Shown one piece after another: positions 35,935-44,341 of a stretch of DNA of 49,141 nucleotides. Under the pieces are notes generated by a model. That model saw only the letters and a list, made by a program, of their open reading frames with translations, made no database searches and was not told the origin of the DNA. The position numbers and the translations under genes were made by a program. How positions within the stretch are numbered: position 1 is the first letter of the stretch; each line of letters begins with the position of its first letter. Where the stretch lies: contig CAXPPN010000037.1 of NCBI GenBank assembly GCA_964219345.1, positions 1-49,141 of the forward strand, written 5' to 3'. Source of the DNA: UBA3537 sp964219345 (GTDB lineage Bacteria > Bacteroidota > Bacteroidia > Flavobacteriales > Flavobacteriaceae).

Positions 35935-36033
35935 TTTGTATTTTACAGATTATTAGCATGCCCTAAAGCATCAACTAAAACGTTTTCGGTAAAAAATTAA
36001 CTCTTACTCTTTTTAGGTTATCAATCAAAGTAT

Positions 36034-36041
36034 TACTTTTG
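36034..36041 (+). promoter_or_regulatory. pdhA -7 promoter box
   Basis: TACTTTTG, perfect TAnnTTTG, 29 bp before the pdhA ATG; TSS expected near 36046. It separates pdhA-pdhC from the porU-porV-cdd unit. Confidence 0.65.
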
Positions 36042-36070
36042 CATCTACGATACTAACACCATGTGAAATC

Positions 36071-37069
36071 ATGCAAGAAATTACCAAAGAAACTTACCTA
36101 GATTGGTACGAAAATATGTTCTTCTGGCGAAAGTTTGAAGATAAACTCGCCGCCGTATATATTCAGCAAAAAGTAAGAGGTTTTTTACACCTTTACAATG
36201 GTCAAGAAGCCGTTTTGGCTGGCGCACTTCATGCGATGGATCTTTCCAAAGACAAAATGATTACGGCATACAGAAACCATGTACAGCCCATTGGTATGGG
36301 TGTTGACCCACGTCGTGTCATGGCAGAATTGTACGGAAAAGCAACGGGGACATCACAAGGATTAGGAGGTTCGATGCACATCTTTTCAAAAGAACATGGA
36401 TTTTATGGTGGTCATGGAATTGTTGGTGGTCAAATCCCATTAGGTGCTGGAATGGCCTTTGGGGACAAATACAACGAAACAGGAGGTGTAACACTTTGCT
36501 TTTTTGGTGATGGTGCTGCTCGACAAGGCTCACTCCATGAAACATTCAATATGGCCATGAACTGGAAACTTCCAGTCGTTTTTGTATGTGAAAACAATGG
36601 TTATGCTATGGGAACTTCTGTTGAACGAACTGCAAACCATACCGATATTTGGAAATTGGGATTAGGATATGAAATGCCATGTGGTCCTGTTGACGGTATG
36701 AATCCTATAAAGGTTGCCGAAGCTTTTGACGAAGCGATTCAACGCGCTAGACGTGGTGATGGCCCAACATTTCTTGAAATGAAAACCTATCGTTACAGAG
36801 GACACTCTATGAGTGATGCCCAACACTACAGAACAAAAGATGAGGTTAAAGAGTATCAAAAAATTGACCCTATCACACAAGTAAAAAATATTATTTTAGA
36901 AAAAAATTACGCTACAGAAGACGAAATTAAAGAAATTGACAAACGGGTAAAAGGACTTGTTTCTGAATGTGAAAAATTTGCTGAAGAATCACCTTTCCCA
37001 GAAAAAAGTCTAATGTACGACGCAGTATACGAACAAGAAGATTATCCATTTTTAGAACATAAAGTATAA
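36071..37069 (+). CDS. pdhA: Pyruvate dehydrogenase E1 component, alpha subunit
   Basis: Thiamine-diphosphate-dependent decarboxylase subunit of the pyruvate dehydrogenase complex. The 332-residue protein has the TPP motif GDG (146-148) through ENN ending at residue 176, and GHGIVGGQIPLG and YRYRGHSMSDAQHYR (the phosphorylation-loop region of the heterotetrameric E1). The partner beta subunit is not in the window; separate location is usual in this phylum. It ends 3 bp before pdhC. Confidence 0.95.
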   Translation: MQEITKETYLDWYENMFFWRKFEDKLAAVYIQQKVRGFLHLYNGQEAVLAGALHAMDLSKDKMITAYRNHVQPIGMGVDPRRVMAELYGKATGTSQGLGGSMHIFSKEHGFYGGHGIVGGQIPLGAGMAFGDKYNETGGVTLCFFGDGAARQGSLHETFNMAMNWKLPVVFVCENNGYAMGTSVERTANHTDIWKLGLGYEMPCGPVDGMNPIKVAEAFDEAIQRARRGDGPTFLEMKTYRYRGHSMSDAQHYRTKDEVKEYQKIDPITQVKNIILEKNYATEDEIKEIDKRVKGLVSECEKFAEESPFPEKSLMYDAVYEQEDYPFLEHKV

Positions 37070-37072
37070 ATT

Positions 37073-38716
37073 ATGGCAATAGTAGTAAACATGCCACGCC
37101 TAAGCGATACCATGGAAGAAGGTACCGTTGCTAGCTGGCTCAAAAATGTAGGTGATCGCGTTGAAGAGGGTGACATCCTAGCTGAAATCGAAACAGATAA
37201 AGCCACTATGGAGTTTGAATCTTTCAATGAAGGCACACTACTACACATTGGTGTACAAGAAGGCGAAACAACCAAAGTAGACGAACTGTTAGCTATTATT
37301 GGCGAAGAAGGAGAAGATATTTCTGAACTACTCAATGGAACAACAACAAACCAAGTTGCTGAAAATGAGACTCCAACTATTGAAGATGTAAGCGTAAAAG
37401 AAAATGAACCGGCTCCAGAAACTACTGCAGCTGTAGAACTTCCTGAAGGAGTTGTAGTGATTACAATGCCACGTTTGAGTGATACTATGGAAGAAGGTAC
37501 CGTTGCAAGCTGGCTCAAAAATGTAGGTGATTTTGTTCAAGAAGGTGATATTTTAGCTGAAATTGAAACTGATAAAGCGACGATGGAATTCGAATCGTTC
37601 AACGAAGGAACATTGCTTTACACAGGACTAGCCGTAGGCGAAACTGCAAAAGTAGATGATCTCCTTGCAATTATTGGCCCTGAGGGTACAGATGTAAATG
37701 CTGTAGCGGATAATTTTACCGCCGTTTCAGCAGCATCAGAAGCTGTAGAAGAAACAACCCCTCAGCCAAAAGTAATAGAAACACCAAAAACAGCAGTTGT
37801 TGAAAAAGAAGTCGTTTCAGAACCAAAAGCAGAAACGCCTGTTGTCAATTCAACTAATGGTAGAATTTTTATTTCTCCATTAGCCAAAAAAATAGCCGAA
37901 GAAAAAGGAATTCCATTACATCAAGTTCAAGGAAGTGGTGAAAATGGTCGTATCATCAAACGTGATGTCGAGGACTTTACGCCTGCAGCGGCTACTGCTA
38001 CTAATTCAGTTGCAAAATTTGTAGCCACTGGACAAGAAGATTTTGATGAAATTAAACATTCACAAATGCGTAAGGTGATTGCAAAGCGTTTGGGAGAATC
38101 CAAATTTTCTGCGCCACATTACTATCTTGCTGTAGAATTTGATATGGATAATGCTATTGCATTCCGCCAGCAATTCAACTCTATTCCAGATACAAAAATA
38201 TCTTTTAATGATATCGTAGTAAAGGCTTGTGCTTTAGCACTTCGTCAGCACCCACAAGTCAATTCACAATGGTTTGATGACAAAATGAAACTCAACAACC
38301 ATGTACACATTGGTGTAGCTGTTGCTGTAGAAGATGGTCTTGTAGTGCCTGTTGTAAAATTTGCCAATGAGCAATCGTTACCACAGATTGGATCAGCAGT
38401 AAGAGATTTTGCAGGACGAGCAAGAAACAAAAAACTAACGCCACAAGAAATGGAAGGCAGTACTTTCACTATTTCTAATCTAGGAATGTTTGGTATAGAA
38501 AGTTTTACTTCTATCATAAATCAGCCAAACTCAGCCATATTGTCTGTGGGATCAATTGTTCAAAAACCAGTTGTGAAAAATGGACAAATTGTGGTTGGAA
38601 ATACCATGAAGCTCACCCTTGCATGTGACCATAGAACTGTAGATGGAGCAACTGGAGCAGCATTTCTTCAAACCTTAAAAGGGTTTATTGAAAATCCAGT
38701 TACTATGTTAGTTTAA
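37073..38716 (+). CDS. pdhC: Dihydrolipoamide acetyltransferase (E2) with two lipoyl domains
   Basis: Core of the pyruvate dehydrogenase complex; transfers the acetyl group to CoA. The 547-residue protein has two tandem lipoyl domains, with lipoylated Lys43 and Lys168 in ETDKATMEFE, spaced by exactly 125 residues. A linker rich in A, E, P and V follows, then the peripheral-subunit-binding domain (about 263-300, ISPLAKKIAEEKG) and the catalytic domain with His520 and Asp524 in DHRTVDG. The start is 3 bp after the pdhA stop, so the two are coupled. Confidence 0.96.
   Translation: MAIVVNMPRLSDTMEEGTVASWLKNVGDRVEEGDILAEIETDKATMEFESFNEGTLLHIGVQEGETTKVDELLAIIGEEGEDISELLNGTTTNQVAENETPTIEDVSVKENEPAPETTAAVELPEGVVVITMPRLSDTMEEGTVASWLKNVGDFVQEGDILAEIETDKATMEFESFNEGTLLYTGLAVGETAKVDDLLAIIGPEGTDVNAVADNFTAVSAASEAVEETTPQPKVIETPKTAVVEKEVVSEPKAETPVVNSTNGRIFISPLAKKIAEEKGIPLHQVQGSGENGRIIKRDVEDFTPAAATATNSVAKFVATGQEDFDEIKHSQMRKVIAKRLGESKFSAPHYYLAVEFDMDNAIAFRQQFNSIPDTKISFNDIVVKACALALRQHPQVNSQWFDDKMKLNNHVHIGVAVAVEDGLVVPVVKFANEQSLPQIGSAVRDFAGRARNKKLTPQEMEGSTFTISNLGMFGIESFTSIINQPNSAILSVGSIVQKPVVKNGQIVVGNTMKLTLACDHRTVDGATGAAFLQTLKGFIENPVTMLV
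37091..37691 (+). repeat. Tandem lipoyl-domain duplication in pdhC
   Basis: Two copies of the lipoyl-domain coding sequence start at 37091 and 37466 (375-bp offset). Within them, 37112-37156 and 37487-37531 are identical but for one base in 45, while the flanking parts carry many synonymous differences. Confidence 0.85.
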
Positions 38717-38733
38717 AACATTTACATATTTTT

Positions 38734-38768
38734 AAAAAAAGCCTGTTTTTAGAAAGCAGGCTTTTTTT
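38734..38768 (+). terminator. pdhA-pdhC terminator
   Basis: A-tract, stem GCCTG/CAGGC with an 11-nt loop, and a run of seven T (38762-38768), 18 bp after pdhC. Strong intrinsic terminator. Confidence 0.9.
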
Positions 38769-38796
38769 ACTATATTTATCTATATCGTATAAAACC

Positions 38797-39075
38797 ATGA
38801 CTAAAGGACTACTTATTTTTTTTATTGTACTTATTGTTATTGCAATAATTCACTTTGTTTCACTTGGTATGATCCGGGTAGCTGAAGAAAAAAAATGGAA
38901 ATACAGAAAAGTATTTTGGTATATATATGGATTCCTTTTTGCAATCAGTGGATTTGTAAATATGTTCCCTTTTGAAGAAATAAAGCCATTTGCTTTTATT
39001 CAATTCCTTTGTGGGATATTAGTATTAGTTCTACACTATTTAGGAAAAATTGAAATAAATAACATATCGAAATGA
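38797..39075 (+). CDS. Small membrane protein of unknown function
   Basis: A 92-residue protein made of three hydrophobic helices (about 5-27, 39-57 and 66-83) joined by short charged loops (RVAEEKKWKYRK and FEEIKP). No family is recognised. A -7-like TATATTTA lies at 38771-38778, directly after the pdhC terminator, so it is probably expressed on its own. It lies 42 bp before the large lipoprotein gene. Confidence 0.65.
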   Translation: MTKGLLIFFIVLIVIAIIHFVSLGMIRVAEEKKWKYRKVFWYIYGFLFAISGFVNMFPFEEIKPFAFIQFLCGILVLVLHYLGKIEINNISK

Positions 39076-39117
39076 TTTTGTATATTGTTTGAGAATTCAC
39101 CATAATTTTCAAACAAA

Positions 39118-40947
39118 ATGGAGTTATCAAAAAAAAATAATTCCCTTAAAAAGTTAATTTTAATCCTATCTGTAATAGGATTTATGAGTTGTAATGACGA
39201 GCCGACTGGTAACAGCATTACAACACCTACAACGCCTTCTACTACAATTATGGAAAATTTTGGAAATCAAGTCAATAGCGACTTTATGGGTCGCGTTATC
39301 GATCCACAAAATAATCCTATAAGCGGTGCAATGATTCAAATTGGAAATAGTACAACTGATACAGATAGTAATGGTGTTTTTATTTTAAAAAACATACAGG
39401 TTTATGAAAAATTTGCATACATAAAGGTTGAAAAACCTGGATTTATACATGGATCTAGATCACTAGTGCCTACTTCAGGTATTAATAAAGTTAAAATCAT
39501 GCTTTTACCCCAAACTGTGACAGAAACTGTAAGTTCTGGAATTGCAGAAACAGTAAATTTAGCAAATGGCGCTTCAGTTGATTTGCCAGGTGCCTATGCT
39601 AAATCTGATGGAACAGAATACAATGGAGATGTTCAAGTTACACTTCATTTTTTGAATCCAACAGACGAGAATATGGAACAACAAATGCCGGGTATGCTTC
39701 TTGCACAAAACATACAAAATGAAGCAAGAATGTTAGAAACTCTGGGGATGCTTGCAGTGGAATTGCGTGGTGATAACGGAGAAAAATTAAATTTATTAGA
39801 AGGCACTACTGCAACTATTTCCGTACCATTGGACCCCGAAACTTTAGCTATTGCACCCAACGAAATTCCACTTTGGTATTTTGATGAAGACAATGGTTAT
39901 TGGATTGAGGAAGGTAGTGCGACGCTTCAAGGAACGAAATATGTTGGAACGGTCTCACATTTTTCATTTTGGAATTGTGATATCCCTGCTGAATATATTA
40001 TTCTATGTCTAAATATTACAGATGTAAATAACAATCCACTTGGTAATATTCTAATTAATATTGAGAGTGAGCAAAATGGCAGTCGAAATGGTATAACTAA
40101 TGAAGATGGAGAAGTTTGTGGAATTGTTCCTGCCAATCAAATTTTAAATTTAAAATATTACTATTATAACTACTGTAATAATCAAGAAATTCCAAACTCC
40201 GCCGGAAGTGTTGGACCACTTAGTCAAGATACAACACTTGATATTGTTCTTGATAGCTCAGAAGTAACAGAACAATTAGAGGTTATAACAGGTGTTTTCA
40301 ACACTTGTGATGGTAGTGCAGTTGTCAATGGGTATGTTGAAGGAAGTCTTGAAGGAGGTGCCCCCTTTTATAGTATTGTTAACGATGGTGTTTTTGAAAT
40401 CAATATTTTAAGTTGCTATGAAGACTCCACTTTAAGTATCACAGGATTTGACTATGACAACCTACAAACTACTGGTAAAATTTTTTATACACTAACTAGC
40501 CCAGAAACAGACTTAGGTGTATTATCTGCATGTGACAGTATACAGGAGTTTATTCAGTACAGTATTGACGGTGGAGAAACGTTATATTTCTTTGAAAATA
40601 TTAGTGTAACTTTTGGTCCAGACGAAAATCCACCAACGCTTACCGTTTATGGTTCAAGTAATGACAATACACAAAACTGTTTTTATATTTATGGATTTCT
40701 TGAAACAAATTATGCTAACTACGAAGGTGTTTACAACAATATAGATTGGAACTCTTCGACTCCTGGATTTACTCTTAATGAATGTCAAGATATTAGCAAT
40801 ACTAATAATTTTATCCAATACAACTTGAGTTCCTTTGGCTCAGCAATTGGGGAGTATATTGATATTAATTTTGGTGGCGACTATGAAGATTATCAAGGAA
40901 TTTCACACACTATTTCTGGTGTAATTCATGTGAAGCGAGATAATTAA
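39118..40947 (+). CDS. Large surface-type lipoprotein with carboxypeptidase-regulatory-like domain
   Basis: A 609-residue lipoprotein with Cys25 in FMSC. The mature end CNDEPTG has acidic residues at +2/+3, like flavobacterial surface-export signals. A carboxypeptidase-regulatory-like beta domain follows (about 57-115, GRVIDPQNNPISGAMIQIG). Then comes a region (about 145-290, with VDLPGAY, ATISVPLDPE, WYFDEDNGYW and GTVSHFSFWN) similar in pattern to CILP/FAM171-type extracellular domains. The final half has further beta-rich repeats with several cysteines. No catalytic motif is seen. Adhesion or binding of an extracellular ligand is possible, but no function is assigned. A terminator follows. 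Confidence 0.8.
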   Translation: MELSKKNNSLKKLILILSVIGFMSCNDEPTGNSITTPTTPSTTIMENFGNQVNSDFMGRVIDPQNNPISGAMIQIGNSTTDTDSNGVFILKNIQVYEKFAYIKVEKPGFIHGSRSLVPTSGINKVKIMLLPQTVTETVSSGIAETVNLANGASVDLPGAYAKSDGTEYNGDVQVTLHFLNPTDENMEQQMPGMLLAQNIQNEARMLETLGMLAVELRGDNGEKLNLLEGTTATISVPLDPETLAIAPNEIPLWYFDEDNGYWIEEGSATLQGTKYVGTVSHFSFWNCDIPAEYIILCLNITDVNNNPLGNILINIESEQNGSRNGITNEDGEVCGIVPANQILNLKYYYYNYCNNQEIPNSAGSVGPLSQDTTLDIVLDSSEVTEQLEVITGVFNTCDGSAVVNGYVEGSLEGGAPFYSIVNDGVFEINILSCYEDSTLSITGFDYDNLQTTGKIFYTLTSPETDLGVLSACDSIQEFIQYSIDGGETLYFFENISVTFGPDENPPTLTVYGSSNDNTQNCFYIYGFLETNYANYEGVYNNIDWNSSTPGFTLNECQDISNTNNFIQYNLSSFGSAIGEYIDINFGGDYEDYQGISHTISGVIHVKRDN

Positions 40948-40972
40948 TACTATTCATCTTGAATTAAAAAAA

Positions 40973-40998
40973 CCTCACTTAAAAAGTGAGGTTTTTTT
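40973..40998. terminator. Bidirectional terminator between the lipoprotein and tRNA-Val
   Basis: Perfect 8-bp stem CCTCACTT/AAGTGAGG, 3-nt loop, A tract before and seven T after. It also suits the tRNA-Val(TAC) transcript from the other strand, whose 3' end is at 41000. Confidence 0.92.
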
Positions 40999-40999
40999 G

Positions 41000-41074
41000 T
41001 GGGCGCGAAGGGATTCGAACCCCTGACCCCCTGGGTGTAAACCAGGTGCTCTGAACCAACTGAGCTACGCGCCC
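41000..41074 (-). tRNA. tRNA-Val(TAC)
   Basis: Minus-strand cloverleaf: acceptor GGGCGCG/CGCGCCC, D arm GCTC/GAGC, anticodon arm CCTGG-TTTACAC-CCAGG (anticodon TAC), T arm with GTTCGAATC and discriminator A. CCA is not encoded. Promoter at 41089-41096. Confidence 0.96.
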
Positions 41075-41088
41075 TATCAATTGGATTG

Positions 41089-41096
41089 CAAATATA
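41089..41096 (-). promoter_or_regulatory. tRNA-Val(TAC) promoter
   Basis: Minus-strand TATATTTG, a perfect -7 box, 14 bp before the tRNA 5' end. A TTTTG (plus complement 41115-41119) lies 18 nt upstream as a -33 candidate. Confidence 0.7.
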
Positions 41097-41135
41097 GACT
41101 AGTTTTTCTTTTCACAAAAGGTTTTTTAGTAAAAT

Positions 41136-42353
41136 TTACAGCACTTCTGCCACTACAAAAGTACTGCCTCCAACAAAAATCAAGTCGTCTGATGAGGCTT
41201 GTTGTTTTGCTAATTTAAATGCTTCGTTTACAGAAGAATTTATTTGCCCCTTATACCCTTTTGAAGTAAAAAATTTCGATAATATTTCGGCTTCTAAGCC
41301 TCTAGAAATATTTGGCTTACAAAAATAATATTGAGCATTTTTTGGAAATAAGTTGACTAAATTTTCAACAGATTTATCGCGTACCATTCCAAGTACAATA
41401 TGTAAGGTTTTAAAAGACTGTTTTTGGAGTTGATCTAGGACCAAACTTAATCCTTCTTTGTTATGTGCTGTGTCGCAAATAATTTTTGGAGTTTCAGAAA
41501 GCACTTCCCAACGCCCTCGTAGACCTGTATTTTTTTGAATGTTTATCAAACCCGTTTGAATATTTTCATCAGAAACAACAAATCCATTTTCTTTTAAAAG
41601 TTTTAAGGTTTGGAGAGCAGTTTTTATATTTTTTTTCTGATAATTTCCCTGAAGACTACAAGAAAAAGTTTTGTGTATAGACACATCCGCAAAATAAATA
41701 TTCGCATTTAAATTTTTTGCTTTTTGATTAAAAATGGAGTGCACTTCGTGTTGAGTTTCTCCAATGACAATAGGAACATTTTGTTTTATGATTCCGGCTT
41801 TTTCTGTTGCTATCTCTTGCAAAGAATCCCCCAAAAACTGTGTGTGATCCAAGCCAATATTAGTAATTACAGATACTTCAGGTAAAATGATATTTGTAGA
41901 ATCTAATCGCCCCCCTAGTCCTACCTCTATAACAGCAATATCAACATTTTCTTTTTCAAAATATGAAAAAGCCATACCTACGGTCATTTCAAAAAATGAA
42001 AGCTGATGTTGTTCCAAAAACAATTTTTGATGTGCTATAAATTCAACGACAAATTGTTCTGAAATCATAGCACCATTAATTTTGATGCGTTCTCGAAAGT
42101 CTTTTAGATGTGGTGAAGTGTATAGCCCTACTTTATATCCCGCTTCCTGAAGTACAGAGGCAATCATATGTGCTGTTGATCCTTTACCATTTGTACCACC
42201 CACGTGTACTGATTTAAATTTACGTTCGGGATAATTCAACTGTTTTGCAAAAGCTATGGTTCGGCTCAAATCTTCTTTATAGGCTGCGCCTCCCTGTTTC
42301 TGATACATTGGGAGTCTAGAAAACATCCAAGATGTTGTTTCTTTATAGTTCAT
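41136..42353 (-). CDS. folC: Folylpolyglutamate synthase/dihydrofolate synthase
   Basis: Adds glutamate to dihydropteroate and tetrahydrofolate in folate synthesis and retention. The 405-residue Mur-ligase-like protein has the ATP loop GGTNGKGST (about 52-60), VGLYTSPHLKDFRERI, EVGLGGRLDSTN and LDHTQFLG. The C-terminal domain has ICDTAHNKEGLS. Its ATG directly follows the TAA of the TonB-like gene (TAAATG), so translation is probably coupled to the ExbBD-TonB operon. Confidence 0.95.
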   Translation of the reverse strand: MNYKETTSWMFSRLPMYQKQGGAAYKEDLSRTIAFAKQLNYPERKFKSVHVGGTNGKGSTAHMIASVLQEAGYKVGLYTSPHLKDFRERIKINGAMISEQFVVEFIAHQKLFLEQHQLSFFEMTVGMAFSYFEKENVDIAVIEVGLGGRLDSTNIILPEVSVITNIGLDHTQFLGDSLQEIATEKAGIIKQNVPIVIGETQHEVHSIFNQKAKNLNANIYFADVSIHKTFSCSLQGNYQKKNIKTALQTLKLLKENGFVVSDENIQTGLINIQKNTGLRGRWEVLSETPKIICDTAHNKEGLSLVLDQLQKQSFKTLHIVLGMVRDKSVENLVNLFPKNAQYYFCKPNISRGLEAEILSKFFTSKGYKGQINSSVNEAFKLAKQQASSDDLIFVGGSTFVVAEVL

Positions 42354-43196
42354 TTATTGACGCACACTAAATTCTACAATCACAAATCCTATTTGTTTAA
42401 TTGGGGCTTTGATATCGGCAGGCCATTTATGTGTAAGCGCTGTTTTTTTTGCGGCTTCATACAAACAAATATCGCCATTCGTTCCTCTCTTTCCTGGAAT
42501 AGCTCTAGTTACATCTCCATTTTGATTGACATGGATTTCTACAACTACGCGCCCTTCCTCATCACAATCAGGGATAACTTTAGATTTTGTAGGCGTTCCT
42601 CGACCGTTTAACCCATATCCTACACCACCACTACCAGTCCCTGGACTACCAAAATAACTAGGGGCATAAGGATCTCCATTAAGTTGACCTTTATCTCCAG
42701 ATTTTTCATCATTACCCTCAGAGCCAGAAGTATTCCCATCATCAGCACCAATACCTCCCATAAGAGCGTCCAATGCTTTTTTCTTACGTTCTTTAGCTTC
42801 ATTTTCTTTTCGGATACGTTCGGCTTCTGCTTTTGCTTTAGCCAATTCTTCTGCCTTTTTTTTAGCTGCTTCTTGCTCTGCTTTTTTTATGGCAATTGCA
42901 GCTTCATCATCAGTTGTGATAATTTCCTCTGCTTTTGATGTGGAAGGTTCCGAAACAGCTGGAGTTTCAGCGGTGTTGGGTTCGGGTGTTTGTTCGGTAT
43001 TTGTTGTTGTAGGAGCTTTAGGTTGATTTGTTCCACTGCCAAAATCTGTTGTTCCAAAATTGACTGCAACACCATATTCATTTGGGGGATCCATATAGGG
43101 TGGTCCAACAACAAAAAGTAATAGAATCAATAGAATAGTAATCAACACCGTTAGTCGCGCCGAGTAGCGTTCTTGTTTTGTTCTAAAATACTTCAT
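42354..43196 (-). CDS. TonB-like energy transducer
   Basis: Links the ExbB/ExbD motor to outer-membrane TonB-dependent receptors. I start it at the ATG at 43196, one base after the exbD stop, giving 280 residues (KYFRTKQERYSARLTVLIT); the longer frame opening at 43247 would overlap exbD. One membrane helix (about 17-33) is followed by a linker rich in T, P, E, A and K with a charged coiled coil (KKKAEELAKAKAEAERIRKE region). The C-terminal TonB-type domain is VVEIHVNQNGDVTRAIPGKRG to the end. The pattern also resembles TolA. Confidence 0.9.
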   Translation of the reverse strand: MKYFRTKQERYSARLTVLITILLILLLFVVGPPYMDPPNEYGVAVNFGTTDFGSGTNQPKAPTTTNTEQTPEPNTAETPAVSEPSTSKAEEIITTDDEAAIAIKKAEQEAAKKKAEELAKAKAEAERIRKENEAKERKKKALDALMGGIGADDGNTSGSEGNDEKSGDKGQLNGDPYAPSYFGSPGTGSGGVGYGLNGRGTPTKSKVIPDCDEEGRVVVEIHVNQNGDVTRAIPGKRGTNGDICLYEAAKKTALTHKWPADIKAPIKQIGFVIVEFSVRQ

Positions 43197-43197
43197 C

Positions 43198-43590
43198 TTA
43201 ATTGGGTTTAACCGCCAAAATGACCTTAAATTTGTTGCGGTTAGCAATATCCATAACTTTTACAACATTTTCTACAGGAACAGATTTTTCTGCACGAAGA
43301 ACAATTGTTGGTGTTTTCTCTTGTTGTAATATCTTGATAAGATTTGCTTCTAATTGATTTGTTTTTACCTGTTTTTGGTCAATAAAATAAGTCAAATCTT
43401 TTTTGATGCTGACAGCAACAGATTTTTTATTTTCTGTTTTTCCGCTCGCCTTTGGTAACAAAATATCTATAGCATTGGTGGTCACCAATGTTGAGGCTAA
43501 CATAAAGAAAATGAGTAAAAGAAAAACAATATCTGTCATGGAAGACATATTGAATTCAGGCGTTACTTTATTTCTTCCGCGAATATTCAT
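43198..43590 (-). CDS. exbD: Biopolymer transport protein ExbD/TolR
   Basis: Single-pass inner-membrane subunit of the proton-driven motor. The 130-residue protein has a short cytoplasmic N-terminus, the membrane helix MTDIVFLLLIFFMLAST (about 17-34) with the essential Asp in its first turn, and a small periplasmic domain. It overlaps exbB by one base (TAATG) and is followed one base later by the TonB-like gene. Confidence 0.93.
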   Translation of the reverse strand: MNIRGRNKVTPEFNMSSMTDIVFLLLIFFMLASTLVTTNAIDILLPKASGKTENKKSVAVSIKKDLTYFIDQKQVKTNQLEANLIKILQQEKTPTIVLRAEKSVPVENVVKVMDIANRNKFKVILAVKPN

Positions 43591-44285
43591 TAGTGTGCGG
43601 GTTCGTTAAGTAAATCTAGAAATTCAACAGAATTTGCTTCCATTTTATACACCACTTTATTGGTACGACTCACCAAATGATTGAAAGCAATGTAAGCGAC
43701 AATTCCAACAATAAGACCTGCAACGGTAGTTGTCATTGCGGTGTACAAGCCATCGGCTAAAAGTTTAATATCAATTTGTCCGCCAGAATTTGCTATTTCA
43801 AAAATGGAAAGAATCATTCCAATGACTGTTCCTAAAAATCCAATCATGGGTGCTGCGCCAGAAATGGTTGCCAAAATGCTTACATTTTTTTCAAGACTAT
43901 AAACTTCTAATTTTCCTGCATTTTCAATTGCTGAATTGATATCAGCCAAAGGGCGTCCAATACGTGAAATGCCTTTTTGAATCAATCGAGAAACAGGAGA
44001 GTTTTCTTGTGCGCACAAGAGTTTTGCGGCTTCAATTTTTCCACTACTAACATGGTCTTTTATTTCGTTCATAAAATTTGGATCAACCTTAGATGCAGAT
44101 TTAATAGTGAAAAGACGTTCAAAGTAGATATATAAAGCAACAACTAAAAGCACAAAAAGTAGTGCAATAATGAGTTGTCCTGCTGTGCCTCCACTTTTAA
44201 TCAATTCAATAATTGATAGTGTCTTTTCTACTGATTCTGGTTCTGTGAAAGGAACTGCTTGGGTTTGAAGCATACTAAAATTCAT
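43590..44285 (-). CDS. exbB: MotA/TolQ/ExbB proton channel family protein
   Basis: Inner-membrane pentameric channel subunit partnered with ExbD. The 231-residue protein has three hydrophobic helices (about 37-58, 140-160 and 185-205), with the conserved stretches APMIGFLGTVIGMI and LADGLYTAMTTTVAGLIVGI. First gene of the exbB-exbD-tonB-folC run. It lies 56 bp after nhaD, with no clear promoter between, so read-through from nhaD is possible. Confidence 0.93.
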   Translation of the reverse strand: MNFSMLQTQAVPFTEPESVEKTLSIIELIKSGGTAGQLIIALLFVLLVVALYIYFERLFTIKSASKVDPNFMNEIKDHVSSGKIEAAKLLCAQENSPVSRLIQKGISRIGRPLADINSAIENAGKLEVYSLEKNVSILATISGAAPMIGFLGTVIGMILSIFEIANSGGQIDIKLLADGLYTAMTTTVAGLIVGIVAYIAFNHLVSRTNKVVYKMEANSVEFLDLLNEPAH

Positions 44286-44341
44286 AACTGTTTATGTAAT
44301 AATATTTTATATAAACGTAATCATTCAAGAAAACGTATATT

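Noticed and set aside
35955..35975. Small hairpin (ATGC/GCAT) between cdd and pdhA as a terminator
   Set aside because: Only four pairs with no following T run.
43197..43247. Longer TonB-like protein overlapping exbD
   Set aside because: The extension (LTATNLRSFWRLNPIK) is the exbD 3' end in another frame. The ATG at 43196 directly after the exbD stop is a better start.
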